From Verrucomicrobiota bacterium (GTDB lineage Bacteria; Verrucomicrobiota; Verrucomicrobiia; Chthoniobacterales; UBA10450), in the NCBI GenBank assembly GCA_003218615.1, contig QHOD01000218.1, positions 1 through 5,883 of the forward strand: 5,883 nucleotides of DNA, written 5' to 3'. This document shows, one piece after another, positions 1-3,965 of this stretch. The position numbers and the translations under genes are program-made. The notes under the pieces were generated by a model that saw only the letters and a program-made list of their open reading frames with translations, was not told the DNA's origin and did not search any database. How positions within the stretch are numbered: position 1 is the stretch's first letter; the number at the start of each line of letters is the position of its first letter.

Positions 1-156
1 ATCGACACCCGCACGAAAACAGCGCTCGCGCGCCCTACGACAGACGTCGCGACGCTTCTCCGCTCATCAACGGGGCTACGCAACGCAATTGTTCTTCGCG
101 AAATTTTTGGACCACCGCGAAGTTTGCAGCCTGTTGACCTCGTTGGAAGCGCTTGA
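1..156 (+). CDS. C-terminal end of an unrecognised protein (partial, start outside window)
   Basis: Plus frame 1 is open from the first base to a TGA at 154-156 and gives 51 residues. The stretch LRNAIVLREIFGPPRSLQP (about residues 27-45) looks like real protein, with an amphipathic helix followed by a Gly-Pro-Pro turn, and it seems familiar from Verrucomicrobiota proteins. I cannot name a family. Frame 2 is also open here but runs through the tRNA, so it is not credible; frame 3 gives low-quality Arg-rich sequence. The stop lies 37 bp before the tRNA on the same strand, so the gene could be cotranscribed with it or simply end there. No terminator is evident in the gap, only a weak CTTCG/CGAAG hairpin around 157-170. 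The protein is too short in this window for functional assignment. Confidence 0.45.
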   Translation: MDTRTKTALARPTTDVATLLRSSTGLRNAIVLREIFGPPRSLQPVDLVGSA

Positions 157-193
157 GCTTCGCCGCGAAGATCGTAGCTTCACCGTTCCCTTC

Positions 194-277
194 GCCGGCG
201 TGGCGGAACTGGCAGACGCGCTGGACTCAAAATCCAGTGATCGCAAGATCGTGTGGGTTCGAGCCCCTCCGCCGGCA
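194..277 (+). tRNA. tRNA-Leu (anticodon CAA)
   Basis: This is a complete class II tRNA of 84 nt that decodes UUG leucine codons. The acceptor stem GCCGGCG (194-200) pairs perfectly with CGCCGGC (270-276), and A277 is the discriminator base. The anticodon arm is CTGGA / loop CTCAAAA / TCCAG (221-237), with anticodon CAA at 228-230. The long variable arm typical of tRNA-Leu is present as a GATC-GCAA-GATC hairpin (239-250). The T arm (253-269) has the GGTTCGAGCC core with one U-U mismatch at 254/268. CCA is not encoded (TCA follows), so it must be added after transcription. The gene lies 14 bp from the stop of the convergent membrane-protein gene. Confidence 0.96.
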
Positions 278-291
278 ATCACCGTAACACT

Positions 292-708
292 TCAATCCCC
301 TTCCACGGGAATTGAAAACAGTGTCTTCACCGATTGGCGCGCGAGCACGATAATCGTGAATACTCCAAGAATTGTCCCGAACGGAACGAAGATGCATTCG
401 ATACAGGCTACGACGAACGCGAACCAATAATGCTTTCGACGGGAAAGCGATCTACCCGCGAGGGCCAGAACGAGGCTAAATACTGTGCCTATCAGGAACA
501 GAAAAATTCCCAAACCAACGAACACCCAACCCACCGCGGCAGGTGGAACCTCCTGACCAGGATGAGCTGGCGGATGATGAGATAGCGCGACAAAGACAAA
601 TCCTACAACTGTGTAAAGCAGCGGGAAAAAAGAACAAAAACCGGCGACGCCTGCGACGACGTAATGAAAGATCGACAATAACCTCAGATGCTCAGCATCC
701 TGATTCAT
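292..708 (-). CDS. small multi-pass membrane protein of unknown function
   Basis: This 138-residue protein is mostly hydrophobic. Predicted membrane segments lie at about residues 13-41 (long enough for one or two passes), 58-84 and 95-123. A short His/Pro-rich loop (HHPPAHPGQEVPP, about 44-57) and a basic loop (RSLSRRKHYW, 86-95) lie between them. The N-terminal HLRLLSIFHYVVAG and the C-terminal FGTILGVFTIIVLARQSVK match a pattern I recall from an uncharacterised family widespread in soil bacteria; no function is known to me. The ATG at 708 is preceded by no clear Shine-Dalgarno sequence. The gene starts 40 bp after the amt stop on the same strand with no terminator between, so cotranscription with amt is likely. 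A role in ammonium uptake is only a guess from position. Confidence 0.8.
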   Translation of the reverse strand: MNQDAEHLRLLSIFHYVVAGVAGFCSFFPLLYTVVGFVFVALSHHPPAHPGQEVPPAAVGWVFVGLGIFLFLIGTVFSLVLALAGRSLSRRKHYWFAFVVACIECIFVPFGTILGVFTIIVLARQSVKTLFSIPVEGD

Positions 709-748
709 TTGTCAGGCCGAACAAGCGCCGGTGCAGTCAGGGTCAGCT

Positions 749-2239
749 TCACGATGTGATATACCCTTCTTCGCCGTGCTGATTGATGTCGAGGCCCTGC
801 CTTTCGATCTCCGGAGCGATGCGCAAACCGATCAAGCCTCTTACTATTGCGCCAATAATCGCGCTTCCCACCACGGCAACCAAAATCGTGATTGTGATCG
901 CCTTCAATTGCTCCAGCCACAGAGTATGTCCAATGATTCTCGCGAGACCATTTTGCGTGGCAGCATTGAGCGGAGTGGAAGTTAGGAGCGCGAGATTCGG
1001 ATTCACTCGCGCTGTGGCCAAAATTCCGGTGAGAAATGCGCCGAGCGTTCCGCCTACGGCGTGGATGCCAAACGTATCGAGCGCGTCATCGTAACCGAGC
1101 CAGGATTTTAATTTCGTGCAGGCAAAAAACGGAACGATTCCCGCGGCGACACCGATAATGATCGCGCCAGTGGGATCGACATAGCCGCACGCAGGCGTGA
1201 TGACAACCAGGCCGCCGACGGCGCCGGAACAAAATCCCAGCACGCTCGGTTTGCCGCGCAGAGCGTACTCGAGCATCGCCCAGGTGAACGACGCAACCGA
1301 AGTGGCAAGCGTGGTTGCCATGAACGCGTTCGCAGCGATTCCATCCGGGGCGAGTGCGCTTCCCGCGTTGAAGCCGTACCACCCCACCCAAAGCAACCCG
1401 GTCCCCACCATGCAAAGCACCATGCTATGCGGCGCCATGACTTCTTTCCGAAAACCGAGCCGACGCCCGAGAAGAATGCAGAGAACGAGCGCCGACCAAC
1501 CGGAAGACATGTGCACGACCGTGCCGCCAGCGAAATCGATGGCCGTGATTTTCGCGGCCGGATTCCAGAGGCCATTCATCCAGCCATCGATACCCCAGAC
1601 CATGTGCGCGATCGGAAAATAAACCGCGAACATCCAGGCCGCGACGAAAACGAGCACGGCAGCGAATTTCATTCGCTCAGCGACGGCACCGATGATCAAT
1701 GCCGGCGTGATAATGGCGAACATTAGTTGATACATCGCAAAAACATTTTGCGAGACCCAATAGGAATAATCGCCATTCGGGCGTGCGTCGACGCCGCGAA
1801 GAAAGGCAAATTTCAGTCCACCTAAAAACGGTGAGCCGCGCGAGAAAACCAGCGAATATCCTGCCGCCCACCAAAGGATCGTGACCAGACCAGCAATGCC
1901 GAGGCATTGCGCGAGGACAGAAAGAACATTCTTGGCGCGGACAAGGCCACCATAAAAAAGGGCGAGGCCAGGCAGCGTCATGAAAAGCACGAGCGCAGAA
2001 GCGGTCATCATCCAGGCGTTATAAGCGGGGCCAGGTCCCGCAACATTCGATCCGGCTGGCGCGTTTACCGCATCGGCGCCGCGCGCAGAATTATTTACAT
2101 AGGCTTCGAGATCGGCCACGCGCTGCTCCAGCGATGGCGCCGCGTTGGATGAGGACGCAGTCGTTTGAGCGTCGGAAAATTGCGCGAACGCCAAAACCAG
2201 ACAGACAAGAGGAACGCGAATAAGCAGGCCCATCTTCAC
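749..2239 (-). CDS. amt: ammonium transporter, Amt/MEP/Rh family, with N-terminal signal peptide and linker
   Basis: This is an inner-membrane channel that conducts ammonium into the cell, 496 residues long. Residues 1-24 form a signal peptide, expected because Amt proteins place the N-terminus outside. Residues 25-70 are a Ser/Ala/Gly-rich linker holding a short heptad segment (SLEQRVADLEAYVNN, 36-50). The Amt core with about 11 membrane helices runs from about 74 to 472. Diagnostic residues are D235 in DFAGGTVVHMSSG, the twin pore histidines H243 and H393 (in DTFGIHAVGGTLG), and F290 and S294 in WYGFNAGSA. F174 (QLMFAIITPAL) probably forms part of the external Phe gate. The cytoplasmic tail GLDINQHGEEGY (482-493) is the conserved segment that contacts a GlnK-type PII protein, so post-translational control by PII is likely, although no glnK lies in this window. 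The annotated start is GTG 2239; the ATG two codons later (2233) is equally possible. Confidence 0.96.
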   Translation of the reverse strand: MKMGLLIRVPLVCLVLAFAQFSDAQTTASSSNAAPSLEQRVADLEAYVNNSARGADAVNAPAGSNVAGPGPAYNAWMMTASALVLFMTLPGLALFYGGLVRAKNVLSVLAQCLGIAGLVTILWWAAGYSLVFSRGSPFLGGLKFAFLRGVDARPNGDYSYWVSQNVFAMYQLMFAIITPALIIGAVAERMKFAAVLVFVAAWMFAVYFPIAHMVWGIDGWMNGLWNPAAKITAIDFAGGTVVHMSSGWSALVLCILLGRRLGFRKEVMAPHSMVLCMVGTGLLWVGWYGFNAGSALAPDGIAANAFMATTLATSVASFTWAMLEYALRGKPSVLGFCSGAVGGLVVITPACGYVDPTGAIIIGVAAGIVPFFACTKLKSWLGYDDALDTFGIHAVGGTLGAFLTGILATARVNPNLALLTSTPLNAATQNGLARIIGHTLWLEQLKAITITILVAVVGSAIIGAIVRGLIGLRIAPEIERQGLDINQHGEEGYITS

Positions 2240-2247
2240 GCGCAGTG

Positions 2248-2277
2248 TTTATAAAGCCGCGCGTTGAACATCGGCAA
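2248..2277 (-). promoter_or_regulatory. putative sigma-70-type promoter of amt
   Basis: On the minus strand TTGCCG (2277-2272, 4 of 6 to the -35 consensus) and TATAAA (2253-2248, 5 of 6 to the -10 consensus) are separated by 18 bp. The site lies directly after the terminator of the upstream gene, where an independent promoter is needed. Only 8 nt separate the -10 hexamer from the GTG start of amt, so the mRNA would be leaderless or nearly so, which fits the lack of a clear Shine-Dalgarno sequence. This is a match by eye only. Confidence 0.4.
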
Positions 2278-2279
2278 GG

Positions 2280-2329
2280 AAAACTCCGCCGGGCGGCTGG
2301 CCAGGCCCGGTTAAGGAGCCAGGCGGAGT
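2280..2329 (-). terminator. rho-independent terminator of the sigma-like gene
   Basis: Read on the minus strand, ACTCCGCC (2329-2322) pairs perfectly with GGCGGAGT (2290-2283), and a run of four T (2283-2280) follows. Inside the loop, GGGC (2308-2305) can pair with GCCC (2294-2291), giving a nested stem. It begins 33 bp after the stop of the sigma-like gene and ends about 40 bp before amt, so it separates the two transcription units. Confidence 0.72.
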
Positions 2330-2362
2330 CTCTCCCTCAAATGTCCGTAGCGGCATGTATCC

Positions 2363-2656
2363 TCACGCACGCCCACGGTCGCGGCTGATAAGATCGAGAG
2401 TAACCGAACGGACGGTTGCATAAAGCAGAGCCCGAGTCGGAAAGAGTTCGCGAGCCACGATATTTTCGGGGTTATCGATTTTGTGATTACGCCGCCAAAA
2501 CTTGACGAATGCTTCTTGGACAATGTCTTCGGCGTCGGCGCGCGACCGCACCCATTGCCGCGCAAAAAGCAACAGGCCGGGGGCGACCGAGGTAAAACAA
2601 ACTTTCCAATCTTCGTGGCTGGCGACATTGTCCATGACCCCTTCACGGTCTTTCAT
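2363..2656 (-). CDS. short ECF-type sigma factor-like protein with region 2 only
   Basis: This 97-residue protein matches sigma-70 region 2. Region 2.1-like LLLFARQWV is at 28-36, the core-binding 2.2-type segment DAEDIVQEAFVKFWRR at 41-56, and 2.3/2.4-type ALLYATVRSVTLDLISRDRGR at 76-96. Region 2 binds the beta' clamp helices and melts the -10 element in ECF sigma factors. ECF proteins are usually 160-200 residues with a region 4 helix-turn-helix for the -35 element; here the frame stops right after region 2. The other two frames downstream show no region 4 sequence, and the terminator begins 33 bp later, so there is no room for it. It may be a natural mini-sigma, a factor that needs a partner, or a decayed gene. 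The ATG at 2656 gives the longest form. ATG 2635 (residue 8) has AAGGGG a few bases upstream and may be the real start, giving 90 residues. Confidence 0.75.
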   Translation of the reverse strand: MKDREGVMDNVASHEDWKVCFTSVAPGLLLFARQWVRSRADAEDIVQEAFVKFWRRNHKIDNPENIVARELFPTRALLYATVRSVTLDLISRDRGRA

Positions 2657-2806
2657 ACACGAGACGCCGCCAAATGCGGATTTTGTCTAAAGGGGCGGAA
2701 CTTTTTGGGACATTTCCCTGGCCGATTGTAAGGCGTCCGCGGCGGCGGACGCCGTTCCCAGGTCGCCGTCTGATACAGGCGGCCAACAATTTTCCTGGAT
2801 CGACAA
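2657..2806. other. intergenic region between the GH26-like gene and the sigma-like gene
   Basis: No credible coding frame is seen in these 150 bp. The stretch holds the 3' flank of the GH26-like gene, a palindromic hairpin at 2732-2753, and the upstream region of the sigma-like gene. A near-palindromic 12-mer GGGACATTTCCC (2707-2718, 5 of 6 pairs) could be an operator. On the minus strand a TACAAT (2730-2725) resembles a -10 box but lacks a good -35. No T-run terminator follows the GH26-like stop. Confidence 0.5.
2732..2753. repeat. REP-like palindromic hairpin
   Basis: GGCGTCCGC (2732-2740) and GCGGACGCC (2745-2753) form a perfect 9-bp stem with a 4-nt loop GGCG. It lies in intergenic DNA about 54 bp beyond the stop of the GH26-like gene. 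A weaker CGCC/GGCG pairing follows in 2763-2781. High GC, compactness and intergenic position are typical of dispersed REP-type elements. With a single copy in the window the repeat nature is inferred. It could also act as a transcription stop or mRNA 3' stabiliser, though no T run follows on either strand. Confidence 0.5.
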
Positions 2807-3919
2807 TCACTTTTTCGGAATCGCTCGCAGAATCAGACTGCCCAGCCAGTCGGGATTGGCGACGCCTTCACGATAGGCATTCAATGATTCGACCGAAGAA
2901 TTAACGCGCAGATTGCTGTAGGACTGATCGAGATTTTGCCAGCGCTCGTGCCAATAAACCGCAGCTTTAATACGCGGATAACGCGTGCGGAAAAGATCGA
3001 GGCCTTGTTTGATCCATTCGGGCTTCCGCATGCCGGGTTCATTAACATCGTACGGGAATTCGCCGGTCGCCCATTCCGCGATCATGACTGGTTTCTTCGG
3101 ATCGAGCCTGCACATTTCCTCATACGGCCAGTCAACCAGCGAAGGAATGTCCGGATTCGGCTCGTCCTTGTATTGCTGACCGTAAACGCTCAGGCCAAGC
3201 CAATCGACGTAATCGGAGCCGGGATAATAAGATGGCGCGGCATTCCACGTGTCGAGCGGATAGGAATAATTGTTGGTGTGAAACATCCACTTTATGTTGG
3301 TGGCGCCGCGGGCGCGCGCCCGATCAACGACGTGGCGATACGCCATCCGGAAAACTTCCGGCCCTTTCCAGTTGTTGTGCTGTTTGTCCCATTCGGCACC
3401 GCCGTAATAGCTTCCCGACCACGGGAACCACGTCCCGTTCATTTCGACACCGAATACTACGATTACTGGATGACCAAAATTCCGGGCGGCGGCGGCCCAC
3501 TTGTCGATGTAATCGTCCCACTTACCAGCGATAATCTCGTTTAAACTGAACTTGTCCGGCCCGCGATCTTCTTCATACGGCTTGTCCCACGGCGACCAGA
3601 AAACAAGCGGTAACGAATCGTGTCGCCAGATGACATTAAGATTGTCGATGGGAAAGTTTTGTTCGCCCCAATAACTTGACGAAGCGATGATGGCCTGATG
3701 TTTACCCACCATCTGCTCGAAATCCTCAATTACTTCAAGGCTGACGTCGTCCTCCTCGTCGCCAAAGTCCATAAACGCACCGGTGTATGCTCCGTGTTCG
3801 GGTATAACGACCTCGCCTGCACCGGGGTGTTCGGCAGCGGCACGTTTATGACATGCGCATAATAAAAAACTGGCCATCATCACCAAACTAATGATGGCAA
3901 ACGACTCCCGGGCCCGCAT
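2807..3919 (-). CDS. GH26-like glycoside hydrolase, predicted lipoprotein
   Basis: This gene encodes a predicted surface or periplasmic enzyme that cleaves beta-linked polysaccharide by a retaining mechanism; GH26 includes beta-mannanases and some beta-glucanases and xylanases. The start at ATG 3919 gives 370 residues. Residues 1-22 form a lipoprotein signal with Arg residues, then a hydrophobic core, and lipobox LCA|C with Cys23 as the lipidation site. The frame stays open to an ATG at 4033, but that start would bury the lipobox 61 residues in, so I reject it. Clan GH-A signatures are the acid/base segment VFGVEMNGTWFPWSG with E159, the DWLGLSVYG strand (about 239-247), the nucleophile segment PVMIAEWATGEF with E282, and AVYWHE near 320-325. 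The His that usually precedes the acid/base Glu in GH26 mannanases is Val158 here, so substrate preference may differ. The gene is divergent from the discoidin-containing hydrolase gene and is probably expressed with it. Confidence 0.82.
   Translation of the reverse strand: MRARESFAIISLVMMASFLLCACHKRAAAEHPGAGEVVIPEHGAYTGAFMDFGDEEDDVSLEVIEDFEQMVGKHQAIIASSSYWGEQNFPIDNLNVIWRHDSLPLVFWSPWDKPYEEDRGPDKFSLNEIIAGKWDDYIDKWAAAARNFGHPVIVVFGVEMNGTWFPWSGSYYGGAEWDKQHNNWKGPEVFRMAYRHVVDRARARGATNIKWMFHTNNYSYPLDTWNAAPSYYPGSDYVDWLGLSVYGQQYKDEPNPDIPSLVDWPYEEMCRLDPKKPVMIAEWATGEFPYDVNEPGMRKPEWIKQGLDLFRTRYPRIKAAVYWHERWQNLDQSYSNLRVNSSVESLNAYREGVANPDWLGSLILRAIPKK
3873..3898. repeat. 8-bp perfect inverted repeat in the divergent start region
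   Basis: GCCATCAT (3873-3880) and ATGATGGC (3891-3898) are separated by 10 nt. On the minus strand it lies in the codons for the hydrophobic core of the lipoprotein signal. On the plus strand its right arm contains the upstream candidate start codons ATG ATG (3891-3896) of the discoidin-containing hydrolase. It could be an operator, an RNA hairpin hiding those starts, or chance. Confidence 0.4.
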
Positions 3920-3940
3920 TTGGCTGGCAAACTCTCTGCA

Positions 3941-3944
3941 GAGG
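3941..3944 (+). promoter_or_regulatory. ribosome binding site for the TTG start at 3951
   Basis: GAGG (within AGAGGAAG) lies 6 nt before TTG 3951. This is the only good Shine-Dalgarno match near any candidate start of the plus-strand hydrolase and decides my start choice. It is partly inside a 10-bp palindrome CTCTGCAGAG (3934-3943), so pairing could hide it. Confidence 0.5.
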
Positions 3945-3948
3945 AAGT

Positions 3949-3965
3949 GGTTGTCCAGCACAACC
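3949..3965. promoter_or_regulatory. palindrome between the divergent hydrolase genes, possible operator
   Basis: GGTTGT (3949-3954) and ACAACC (3960-3965) form a perfect 6-bp inverted repeat around a 5-bp centre, the shape of a dimeric repressor or activator site. It covers the TTG start at 3951 and sits about 30 bp upstream of the GH26-like start. As RNA on the plus strand it could fold over that start codon. No regulator gene is nearby to support this. Confidence 0.3.

Noticed and set aside
258..277. tRNA 3' end as an integration site for a mobile element
   Set aside because: No integrase gene and no second copy of the tRNA 3' end were seen in the window; the flanking gene is an ordinary chromosomal type.
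89..430. Open frame on the plus strand running through the tRNA gene
   Set aside because: It reads straight through the complete tRNA-Leu and then antisense to the small membrane protein gene; the translation has no family-like features.
783..2152. Several open frames on both strands over amt
   Set aside because: All are alternative frames of the strongly supported transporter gene and show low-complexity Arg/Ser/Pro-rich translations.
2311..2646. 111-codon alternative frame overlapping the sigma-like gene, considered as a frameshifted source of region 4
   Set aside because: The part past the sigma stop (VREDTCRYGHLRERLRLAP) has no helix-turn-helix character and runs into the terminator.
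2936..3544. 202-codon open frame on the plus strand
   Set aside because: It lies wholly antisense to the GH26-like gene, whose motifs are clear, and is best explained as a by-product of that gene's codon use.
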